NCBI GenBank assembly: GCA_035499655.1
Contig: DATJYL010000214.1
Coordinates: 1-64,000 of the forward strand
Direction: 5' to 3'
Source of the DNA: Pirellulales bacterium
GTDB lineage: Bacteria > Planctomycetota > Planctomycetia > Pirellulales > JADZDJ01
DNA: 64,000 nucleotides
The stretch's first letter is position 1, and every line of letters begins with the position of its first letter. Position numbers and translations under genes: made by a program. The notes beneath the pieces are model-generated. The model worked only from the letters and a program-made list of their open reading frames with translations, did no database searches and had not been told where the DNA came from. Below, piece after piece: positions 8,055 through 14,709 of this stretch.

Positions 8055-8586
8055 CCTTAATTGCCGATCTGACACGCTGACATAGCTCGCCACACCCAAA
8101 GATTTTAGTGAGCGCGATCCAGGCGCTGGCGCGAGAGTGTTTTTCCATGATGCCAAACTCCGCCAAAATGGATATGGCTTCTGATTTCCAGAGGAGCTGG
8201 ACAACAGCGTGGGGATCAATTCGTTTGTTTAGCCTAGCTTTGCGCACCGGCCGGAGATGGATGAGACCACTTAAGTCGCGAGCCTCTACAATCCCCCACC
8301 ATTTTGGAATTTCTATCCTAGCACGCTGGATGTGCTTGTCGCCGACCACTATTGTCATGGTGTCGAAAAAACGGCAATACACATCCCGTTGATGCGGGAG
8401 GCGGTCAAGTCGATCTCTGTTGCTTTTGATCTCAAAGCCATTAAAAGCGCCATTGATAACCGCAACATCGACTCGCGAAATACCCTGGGCAAGCCCCAGT
8501 TCCTCAACAATGCGGGTTTCGGCCTCACCATTGTGGCGCTTGCGCAAGTCCGAGATTAGCGCTTGACGTATGTCTAAATCCCTCAT
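7921..8586 (-). CDS. sce7726 family protein
   Basis: A 221-residue protein of unknown function. The opening (RDLDIRQALISDL, then TRIVEELGL, RVDVAVINGAFNGFEIKSNRDRLDRLP) is the recognisable signature of sce7726-like proteins, and the D...E-x-K pattern in VDVAVINGAFNGFEIKS resembles a PD-(D/E)XK nuclease core. Relatives usually end near the residues GDWR (about 175 here). The last 45 residues run antisense through the Beta-protein remnant and are probably read-through after loss of the normal stop. Relatives are commonly found beside Beta-family genes in accessory regions. A nuclease or defence-related role is an inference only. Confidence 0.65.
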   Translation of the reverse strand: MRDLDIRQALISDLRKRHNGEAETRIVEELGLAQGISRVDVAVINGAFNGFEIKSNRDRLDRLPHQRDVYCRFFDTMTIVVGDKHIQRARIEIPKWWGIVEARDLSGLIHLRPVRKARLNKRIDPHAVVQLLWKSEAISILAEFGIMEKHSRASAWIALTKIFGCGELCQRVRSAIKARGDWRSGPTPFRCGDLSRSAATVQRSQANLHWLLSRKFQHLPR

Positions 8587-8756
8587 ATTGGCATTATCTC
8601 ACATATCGTATTTGCGACTAGATGAATGATTTCTGATCGGAAATAACAGCGATAATCGGTACAAATTAAAGGCTGTTTATAAGCCGCCATCGCACGGCAG
8701 GAGCGCGTCCAGTTCTGCGGCCTTGAGGTGAGCATAATCCGGCTCGCTCATTGCAA
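8587..8756. other. right inner end of the transposon, no gene recognised
   Basis: Between the sce7726-like gene and the right terminal repeat there is only a 24-codon minus-strand frame (8677-8751) without support. GATAAT just upstream of the sce7726 start may be its -10 box. Confidence 0.4.
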
Positions 8757-8779
8757 CTTTTTCAAATTAGGACACTACC
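8757..8779 (-). repeat. right terminal inverted repeat
   Basis: Reverse complement of the left end with one mismatch: GGTAGTGTCC here against GGTAATGTCC on the left. Confidence 0.93.
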
Positions 8780-8788
8780 CAGCGTGCG
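8780..8788. repeat. target-site duplication, right copy
   Basis: CAGCGTGCG, identical to 4159-4167 and in the same orientation. Confidence 0.9.
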
Positions 8789-8896
8789 AGCAGGGGTCGC
8801 AATACGGGCTGAAGAGCGATATAATTGCCGGTTCTGCCCAAATGTGAAAAATCAACATCGTGGCCTAGCTTTCGTGGCGGAAGCAAAAGGAATCGC

Positions 8897-11104
8897 ATGA
8901 GTCAAACTGAGGTAGAATCGGTCTCCGCTTCGGTGCCTGCCAAAAAGCCCAGCCTGGCGGAATTCTCTCCGCAATCAATTTACGATAAGTGCCTGGCGAT
9001 TGCGCGCAATTTGTGGTGGACCTGGCACCCGGATGTCATCAATCTGTTTCGCGATTTAGATCCGATTCGTTGGCGGCAGCTAGATCACAACCCCATTGCA
9101 CTGCTGGCAGAGTTCACGCCCGAACGCTTGGAAATGCGCGCGGCCGAGTTGGTATTGTATAGCCGCATCAATCAATCTTATCGCCGGTTGAAGGAATATA
9201 TTGGCCCGCGCACCATGTGGGGAACAACACACGCCGGCGTGTTGGGATCCAAACCGGTGGCGTATTTCTCCGCCGAGTTCGGCATTCACGAATCGGTGCC
9301 GATTTACTCCGGCGGCTTGGGGGTGCTCTCGGGCGACCATATCAAAAGTGCCAGCGGGCTGGGTGTGCCGCTGATTGCGATCGGATTGTTCTACGACCAG
9401 GGATATTTCAAACAGCATTTGGATATCGAGGGGTATCAGCAGGAAGAATACCTCGACACCAAGGTGGAAAACGTGCCCATGGAGCCCGCGCTGGGTGTCG
9501 ATGGCCGGCCGATTACCGTGCGGGTCGATACGCGGACCGGACCGTTATTTGCCAAGCTGTGGTTGATGCGCGTGGGCCGGGTCGATTTGTATTTGCTCGA
9601 TTGCGACGTAGATGGCAACAAACCGGAAGATCAGCAATTGACCAGCCGGCTGTATGGCGGCGATCATCGCACGCGCATTCGCCAAGAACTGATTTTGGGC
9701 GTCGGCGGTGTGAAAGCGTTGCGGGCCCTGGGCATTTATCCCGGCGTGTATCATTTGAACGAAGGCCATAGCGTGTTCGCCACGTTGGAAGCCATTCGGG
9801 AGCGGATGCACGACGATGGCCAAAGCTTTGACGATGCGTTGCGTGAAGTCGCCCAGCACACTGTATTCACGACGCACACGCCGGTGCCGGCCGGGCACGA
9901 CCGCTTCGATGGGGGTTTGATGGAAGAACACTTGGGTCCCACGCGCGATATGTTGGGAATTTCTTTGCAGCAATTGATGGGCCTGGGACGCGTGGAACCG
10001 CACAACGAAGGGGAAAGTTTTTGCATGACGGTGCTGGGGCTGAAAATGTCGCGCCGGGCCAACGCCGTTAGCGCCTTGCACGGGCACGTATCGCGCCGCA
10101 TGTGGGCGCACCTGTGGCCGTGGCGAGTGGAGGAAGAAATTCCTATCGGTCACATTACCAACGGCGTGCATATTCCCAGTTGGCTGGCCTGGCAAATGCA
10201 ACAGCTTTACGACCGGATGTTCGTGGCCGATTGGATGAGGCACATGGGCAAGCCGGAAATCTGGCAAGAAATTTACCGTTGTGATCCCGGCGAACTGTGG
10301 GAAACCCATTACGCCCTGAAAAACTTGTTGCTGCAATTTGTCCGCCGCCGCGTGAGCCGACAGTGCCGTCGCCGGGGCGAAAGTGACGAGGCCGTGGAGC
10401 AGGCTCGGAATTTGTTGGACCCCAACATTCTCACCATTGGGTTTGCCCGCCGCTTCGCCACGTATAAGCGGGCCGATTTGATCATGCAAGATGTGGATCG
10501 ACTGGCAGCGCTGATCAACGATCCGCACCGGCCGATCCAATTGATTTTCGCCGGCAAGGCTCATCCGGCCGATGAGCCCGGCAAGCGGCTGATTCGCAGC
10601 ATCGCCAACATTCGGCACGATCCGCGCTTCGCCGGCCGGATAGTGTATGTGGAAGATTACGATATCAACGTGGCTCGGCACCTGGTGCAAGGGGTCGACG
10701 TGTGGCTAAACAATCCGCGCCGCCCGTTGGAAGCGTCCGGCACCAGCGGCCAAAAGGCGGTGTTGAACGGGGCGCTCAACTTGTCGATTCTCGACGGTTG
10801 GTGGGCGGAAGCTTACGACGGCAAAAACGGCTTTGCCATTGGGCATGGCACGACGCACGTCTCCGATGAAATTGGCGACCGCCGCGATGGTCAAGACCTG
10901 ATGCGGGTGCTAGAGCAGGAAGTGATTCCGCTGTTTTACGACCGCGATGCCGACGGTTTGCCACATCATTGGATTCAACGGATGATGAACAGTATTAGCT
11001 CGCTGGCGTGGCGATTCAGCTCGCACCGCATGGTGGCTGATTACGTGACCCACTGCTACCTGCCCGCCGCCGGCGGCTTAAGCTCCGACATGACCGTGCG
11101 GTAA
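8897..11104 (+). CDS. glgP: alpha-glucan phosphorylase (GT35)
   Basis: A 735-residue phosphorylase that would release glucose-1-phosphate from glycogen or maltodextrins in the cytoplasm. Residues 90-140 contain AYFSAEFGIHESVPIYSGGL and GDHIKSASGLG, typical of the shorter bacterial and archaeal branch of the family. The pyridoxal-phosphate lysine is in EASGTSGQKA (near residue 620; Met is more usual than Gln before the Lys). The start ATG at 8897 is preceded by AAAAGGA; an in-frame start 24 codons earlier lacks this. The last 13 residues (AAGGLSSDMTVR) are encoded by a segment repeated 990 bp downstream, so the gene end may have been rewritten by an insertion. The transposon's right end lies 108 bp upstream. 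Confidence 0.92.
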   Translation: MSQTEVESVSASVPAKKPSLAEFSPQSIYDKCLAIARNLWWTWHPDVINLFRDLDPIRWRQLDHNPIALLAEFTPERLEMRAAELVLYSRINQSYRRLKEYIGPRTMWGTTHAGVLGSKPVAYFSAEFGIHESVPIYSGGLGVLSGDHIKSASGLGVPLIAIGLFYDQGYFKQHLDIEGYQQEEYLDTKVENVPMEPALGVDGRPITVRVDTRTGPLFAKLWLMRVGRVDLYLLDCDVDGNKPEDQQLTSRLYGGDHRTRIRQELILGVGGVKALRALGIYPGVYHLNEGHSVFATLEAIRERMHDDGQSFDDALREVAQHTVFTTHTPVPAGHDRFDGGLMEEHLGPTRDMLGISLQQLMGLGRVEPHNEGESFCMTVLGLKMSRRANAVSALHGHVSRRMWAHLWPWRVEEEIPIGHITNGVHIPSWLAWQMQQLYDRMFVADWMRHMGKPEIWQEIYRCDPGELWETHYALKNLLLQFVRRRVSRQCRRRGESDEAVEQARNLLDPNILTIGFARRFATYKRADLIMQDVDRLAALINDPHRPIQLIFAGKAHPADEPGKRLIRSIANIRHDPRFAGRIVYVEDYDINVARHLVQGVDVWLNNPRRPLEASGTSGQKAVLNGALNLSILDGWWAEAYDGKNGFAIGHGTTHVSDEIGDRRDGQDLMRVLEQEVIPLFYDRDADGLPHHWIQRMMNSISSLAWRFSSHRMVADYVTHCYLPAAGGLSSDMTVR

Positions 11105-11105
11105 G
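11065..11105 (+). repeat. direct repeat, copy 1 (3' end of glgP)
   Basis: A 41-bp segment with core TCCGACATGACCGTGCGGTA that encodes the phosphorylase C-terminus. It recurs at 12055-12095 with five mismatches. Confidence 0.85.
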
Positions 11106-11222
11106 TTTTCGCCGCCGCCACATCGACTTTTCGGCCCTGTTGAGTTTGACCGGCACGATCGATTTTGCATCGAATATTATCGTTGTTGGCGACATGCGCC
11201 GGTGGCGTGGTAGAATTTCAGT

Positions 11223-11489
11223 ATGAAAAACCAACTCATTCCCCCGCCGGAACTCGCCCCGCCTAGCATTCGTCATTTGTCGGCAGCGCAAAAAATTGCG
11301 CTGTGGGCGCAAATGGTCGACGAGGGAGATCAATTGGTTTTGGCCGGCATCCGCCGGCGCCTAGGACCCGACGGAGATTATGAGGTCGCCTTTCTGAAAT
11401 GGTTGGATCGCCGCACCGAAGAACACGATCGCGCTGTTTTCCAAATGATCAGCAATTTGCGCCGCCGGGAGCGCGAATATGGCCAGTGA
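11223..11489 (+). CDS. small hypothetical protein, possible antitoxin
   Basis: An 88-residue protein with a charged, helical composition (AQKIALWAQMVDEGDQLVLAG, then FLKWLDRRTEEHDRAVFQMI). No known domain was recognised. It overlaps the next gene, a nucleotidyltransferase-fold protein, by 11 bp in a different frame. A small helical protein followed at once by a nucleotidyltransferase-fold protein is the layout of several toxin-antitoxin families. The pair lies between two copies of the glgP end, so it was probably acquired together. The antitoxin role is inference from position and size. Confidence 0.5.
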   Translation: MKNQLIPPPELAPPSIRHLSAAQKIALWAQMVDEGDQLVLAGIRRRLGPDGDYEVAFLKWLDRRTEEHDRAVFQMISNLRRREREYGQ

Positions 11490-12072
11490 AGGCGTGTTGA
11501 CAACCTTGCGGCAGGCGTGGTTGGCATTGGAACCTTTAGAATTGCCAATGGCTGTGATCGGCGGTTTGGCACTTTCGGCTTGGAATCATGCTCGGTTCAC
11601 GCGCGATGCCGACATTCTAATCGGCATGGATGAATCAAAGGTGAATGAGGTATTACAAGCAATTTGTGGTGCGGGTTTCTATCCCCGGCATTCGCCGCCG
11701 ATTTTGCAAATCGACGACCAACAGCTGATTCAATTAAAGTACAAACCGCCCGACGGAATTTATCCGTTTCAATTGGATTTATTGTTCGCCGGTTCAGAAT
11801 ATCAAAAAACGGCGCTGACTCGTCGAACCAAACAATCAATTCCAGGATTGGGCCATCCCGCCGATGTGCTCCGGGCGGAAGATTTGATTCTGCTGAAGCT
11901 GATCGCCGGCCGCGTGATCGACCGGGCCGATGCCGCCATGCTGCTGCGGGAAAATCGCCCCGAAATCGATCTGAATTATTTGACCCACTGGATCCGCCGC
12001 CTGGCTTTGCACGGCGAATTCGCCGAGATTTGGCGGGAAGCCTTTCCCAGCGAAGCGCCGCCGGCGATCTAA
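11479..12072 (+). CDS. nucleotidyltransferase-fold protein (AbiEii/MNT-like)
   Basis: A 197-residue protein. The segment MAVIGGLALSAWNHARFTRDADILI carries the GG, Arg-x-Thr and D-x-D features of the DNA polymerase-beta-like nucleotidyltransferase fold. FQLDLLFAG may supply the third acidic residue, and the conserved helix DVLRAEDLILLKLIAGR follows as in AbiEii-like and related toxins. It would transfer a nucleotide to RNA or protein, or act as a tRNA-modifying toxin. Its start overlaps the upstream 88-residue gene by 11 bp. The stop codon lies inside copy 2 of the repeated glgP tail, consistent with an insertion that ended there. Confidence 0.65.
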   Translation: MASEGVLTTLRQAWLALEPLELPMAVIGGLALSAWNHARFTRDADILIGMDESKVNEVLQAICGAGFYPRHSPPILQIDDQQLIQLKYKPPDGIYPFQLDLLFAGSEYQKTALTRRTKQSIPGLGHPADVLRAEDLILLKLIAGRVIDRADAAMLLRENRPEIDLNYLTHWIRRLALHGEFAEIWREAFPSEAPPAI

Positions 12073-12095
12073 GTTCCGACATGACCGTGCGGTAG
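12055..12095 (+). repeat. direct repeat, copy 2 (relic of the glgP 3' end)
   Basis: In one frame this copy reads AAGDLSSDMTVR followed by a stop, against AAGGLSSDMTVR at the end of glgP. Two codon differences are synonymous (TTA/CTA, AGC/AGT), as expected if it was once the real end of the phosphorylase gene. Confidence 0.8.
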
Positions 12096-12203
12096 GTGGT
12101 TGATCTCATCGACTTCTAACCGTGCAAAGCGGCTGTGTCGCCGTCGTGTTTTTGGTACAATTTGGAGCTTCGTCATTTTTTGTTTCCGTTTAGGAGCGTC
12201 AGC

Positions 12204-13259
12204 ATGCCCAGCAAAAAGCAATTGCTTTCCCAAACCATTGAGCACGTCGATATCACCAAGCACAACGTCGTCAGCCTGGTCGAGGCCATGCAGCACATGG
12301 CGTTTACAGCCCGCGATTTGGCTCGGGCGGCCGATATTTACGACCGCATGCTCCGCGACAAAGAGTGTGGCATTATTTTGTGCCTGGCCGGTTCGCTCAT
12401 CAGCGCCGGGCTGAAGGGCGTGTTCGTGGAAATGATCCGCAGCCGAATGATCGATTGCATTGTCAGCACCGGCGCCAACATTGTCGATCAAGATTTTTTC
12501 GAAGCCCTGGGCTATCGCCACTACCTGGCGGAAGATCGGCTGAAGGCGGGCCTGGATGATGACAAGCTCCGCGACGCTCACATCGACCGCATTTACGACA
12601 CGCTGATCGACGAAGACGAATTGCGGGTGTGCGATGACACCACGCGCATCATTGCCGATCAACTGCCGCCGCGGCCGCACAGTTCGCGGGAATTCATTCA
12701 GGCCATGGGGGCGTGGCTGGTGGAAGAAGGCAAGGGGGAAGGCTCGATTGTCCGCACGGCCTACGAAAACGATCTGCCGATTTTCTGCCCGGCCTTTTCC
12801 GATTGCTCGGCAGGCTTTGGCTTGGTGGCCCATCAGCATGCGCGGGGCGATCAGCCGAAAGTTTCCATCGACAGCGTGAAAGATTTTTACGAGTTGACGC
12901 AGCTTAAAATCAAAAATCCGACGACCGGCATTTTCATGCTCGGCGGTGGCGTGCCTAAGAACTTTACGCAAGACATTGTGGTGGCGGCCGACATTTTGGG
13001 CGAGGAGCCGCCGATGCACAAATACGCCGTGCAAATTACTGTGGCCGATGTCCGCGACGGCGCCCTGTCCAGCAGCACGCTGAAAGAAGCCAGCAGTTGG
13101 GGGAAAGTCGACACGGCCTACGAGCAAATGGTGTTCAGCGAAGCCACGCTGGCCCTGCCGCTCATCGCCGGCTACGCCTGGCACAAAGGCGGCTGGAAAA
13201 ACCGGCCTGCCAAGCATTTTAGCCGGGTGCTGGAACCAGCGGGCGCGGCGGCCGGATAA
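12204..13259 (+). CDS. deoxyhypusine synthase-like protein
   Basis: A 351-residue NAD-dependent enzyme of the deoxyhypusine/homospermidine synthase fold. Visible landmarks are LAGSLISAGLKG and DCIVSTGANIVDQD in the N-terminal half, SIVRTAYENDLPIFCPAFSDCS, and the active-site lysine motif GGGVPKNF (about residue 250). In eukaryotes and archaea this family modifies eIF5A with spermidine. Bacteria lack eIF5A, and bacterial relatives are thought to act in polyamine metabolism, so the substrate here is uncertain. The ATG at 12204 has TAGGAG nine bases upstream; an in-frame start 23 codons earlier has no such support. It is a single gene unit on the plus strand. Confidence 0.85.
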   Translation: MPSKKQLLSQTIEHVDITKHNVVSLVEAMQHMAFTARDLARAADIYDRMLRDKECGIILCLAGSLISAGLKGVFVEMIRSRMIDCIVSTGANIVDQDFFEALGYRHYLAEDRLKAGLDDDKLRDAHIDRIYDTLIDEDELRVCDDTTRIIADQLPPRPHSSREFIQAMGAWLVEEGKGEGSIVRTAYENDLPIFCPAFSDCSAGFGLVAHQHARGDQPKVSIDSVKDFYELTQLKIKNPTTGIFMLGGGVPKNFTQDIVVAADILGEEPPMHKYAVQITVADVRDGALSSSTLKEASSWGKVDTAYEQMVFSEATLALPLIAGYAWHKGGWKNRPAKHFSRVLEPAGAAAG

Positions 13260-13295
13260 TTTACGGCCGATTTGTCTCCCGACAGGGGGCGTGCA

Positions 13296-13838
13296 ATGAC
13301 TGAAGTTGAAGATTTGGCGGATGAGAAGCGCAGATTTTATATTGCGCTGGTCCCGTTCGTCATCGCTATTCCATGTTTAATATTGGCGGTCGTGTTTTGT
13401 TTTTGGCCACACGAACCTCGAAGTTTTTCCAATGCGATTCCATTCGGAATTGCAGGTGCAATTTTGGTGTTCGATTTGCCTGCCTGTATTTACGTTTTGA
13501 TACCGTGGTTGCGAACTGGTAAACCGCCAGAATTGTCATTTGCGCCGCTGGCTCCCAGTCCAGAACAACGTCGCTTTCATCGGAATCTTCGAGAGCGGCC
13601 AAAATTAAGCGACGCAGAGTTCTATCAAACTTTCTTCGCTGATACGGGTATTCCCGAGCAATTGCCAATCCGGCTCCGAATGATCCTGGAGGACTTGCTC
13701 GGGATTAATCTCGGTGCACTTCGCCCGGAGGATAACATTGCGTGTGCCAATGACGACCTTGACTTTGTCGATGTGATTAGGCGTGTGGAAGACAATTTTG
13801 AGGATCGTTATTCCGTGCGAATCGTGGAAAACAATTGA
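13296..13838 (+). CDS. membrane protein with a carrier-protein-like C-terminal domain
   Basis: A 180-residue protein. Residues about 15-38 and 48-70 are two hydrophobic spans (LVPFVIAIPCLILAVVFCF and a second around GIAGAILVFDLPACIYVLI). After a Pro-rich linker the last 75 residues, LRMILEDLLGINLGALRPED then NDDLDFVDVIRRVEDNF, look like the helical layout of acyl-carrier-like domains of the DUF1493 type; the residue at the usual attachment position is Asp, not Ser, so it would not carry a phosphopantetheine. AGGGGG precedes the ATG at 13296; an in-frame start eight codons upstream is less likely. Function unknown. Confidence 0.6.
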   Translation: MTEVEDLADEKRRFYIALVPFVIAIPCLILAVVFCFWPHEPRSFSNAIPFGIAGAILVFDLPACIYVLIPWLRTGKPPELSFAPLAPSPEQRRFHRNLRERPKLSDAEFYQTFFADTGIPEQLPIRLRMILEDLLGINLGALRPEDNIACANDDLDFVDVIRRVEDNFEDRYSVRIVENN

Positions 13839-13960
13839 TGGGACATTTAATTCGCTGCTAAAATGCGTCCTGCAGGCCAGGCACGTAGAATCAGTGTGAC
13901 CGGAATTTACCAAGGCGGGCATTTGAACGCCCGGTTCCAAGCAAACAGGAAAACAAGACC

Positions 13961-14431
13961 ATGAATATTCAACGGCGTTTTGTTTTGGGAAGCAGCGCAA
14001 TTTTAGCTGTTTTTGCCGCCGTCACGTGTGCGCAAACTCCAGGGAAGCCGGCCGCTGTGAAGCCGGCGATGGAATCGACGGTGTTCGATTGGAATCAGGT
14101 CAAAGTGGATCCTCAGAGCTATGGGGAAAGACGGCAGATTTTTGATGGGCGGACGGGGGCGCTGGATCATTTGGAATGTCACGCCAGCACGATCAATCCG
14201 GGCCAAAGCACGCATCCGCCGCGCCGTCAGCCGGATGAGGAACTGGTGATTGTGAAAGAAGGGACGATCGAAGCAATCATCAACGATCAGCCGCGAAAGG
14301 TGGAAGCCGGTTCCGCGATTTTTGTGGCTGCCAACGATCTGTACGGCGTGCGCAACACCAGCGATGCCCCGGCTACTTACTACGTGATCAAGTGGTCGAC
14401 GGGCGCTCCGCCGAAAGAGCAGGCGAAATAA
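13961..14431 (+). CDS. exported cupin-domain protein
   Basis: A 156-residue protein with an Arg-containing signal peptide (QRRFVLGSSAILAVFAAVTCA) and one cupin-2 barrel. Candidate metal ligands are the His in GQSTHPPRR and the Glu residues in PDEELVIVKEG, with the second cupin motif around AANDLYGVRNTSDAP. Proteins of this type bind a metal and sense or act on small molecules; the ligand cannot be told. The Cys at the end of the hydrophobic stretch (FAAVTC) could make it a lipoprotein. The gene stands alone, and a short terminator-like hairpin follows at 14528. Confidence 0.75.
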   Translation: MNIQRRFVLGSSAILAVFAAVTCAQTPGKPAAVKPAMESTVFDWNQVKVDPQSYGERRQIFDGRTGALDHLECHASTINPGQSTHPPRRQPDEELVIVKEGTIEAIINDQPRKVEAGSAIFVAANDLYGVRNTSDAPATYYVIKWSTGAPPKEQAK

Positions 14432-14504
14432 TCTGTCGGTGATGTCGCCGTGCCTGTCTGTGCGCGAGTTATGTTAACAGCGATAAAAAGAAGATTACCC
14501 TCAC

Positions 14505-14546
14505 CTCGCCACGGCGAGTTTAACACCGCCCCGTTGGGGCTTTTTG
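14505..14546 (+). terminator. terminator-like hairpins after the cupin gene
   Basis: CTCGCCACGGCGAG (14505-14518) is followed by GCCCCGTTGGGGC and TTTTTG (14528-14546). The second stem is only five base pairs, so termination strength is uncertain. Confidence 0.5.
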
Positions 14547-14564
14547 TTTATCCAGTAACGGTAT

Positions 14565-14629
14565 CCCAGGGCGACGTCCCGGCGCGCCGGGACTTGCCCT
14601 GGGCTATATTAGGTTGCCCCTTCGGGGCA
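14565..14629. repeat. REP-like double palindrome
   Basis: CCCAGGGC (14565-14572) pairs with GCCCTGGG (14596-14603) around the inner palindrome GTCCCGGCGCGCCGGGAC (14576-14593); a second hairpin TGCCCCTTCGGGGCA lies at 14615-14629. The inner core recurs at 35033-35048, so it is a dispersed element. It lies just ahead of the cytochrome P450 gene. Confidence 0.7.
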
Positions 14630-14709
14630 CAGCGCTAAGAAAGTCTGCCAGCATTGCCTAACGTTGGGAGTATTTTAATAGACGCGGTTGAGCAATCACG
14701 AAGGAAGTT

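Larger units (their letters stand above)
4168..8779. mobile_element. 4.6-kb IS1-family transposon carrying cargo genes
   Basis: The element is bounded by 23-bp terminal inverted repeats that differ at one base (4168-4190 and 8757-8779; outer bases GGTAATGTCC and GGTAGTGTCC) and by a 9-bp direct repeat of host DNA, CAGCGTGCG. IS1 ends are known to begin GGTAATG or GGTGATG, to be about 23 bp long and to give 9-bp duplications, and the internal transposase at 5561-6445 is IS1-like, so ends and enzyme agree. Usual IS1-family elements are about 0.7-1.2 kb; this one is 4612 bp. Cargo from left to right is a candidate restriction endonuclease, a DNA methyltransferase, the transposase, a ribbon-helix-helix protein, a promoter-terminator segment, and remnants of Beta-protein and sce7726-type genes. 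The element sits between two divergent host genes. Confidence 0.88.

Noticed and set aside
8677-8751. 24-codon minus-strand frame next to the right transposon end
   Set aside because: Too short, no ribosome-binding site, and only five bases from the terminal repeat.
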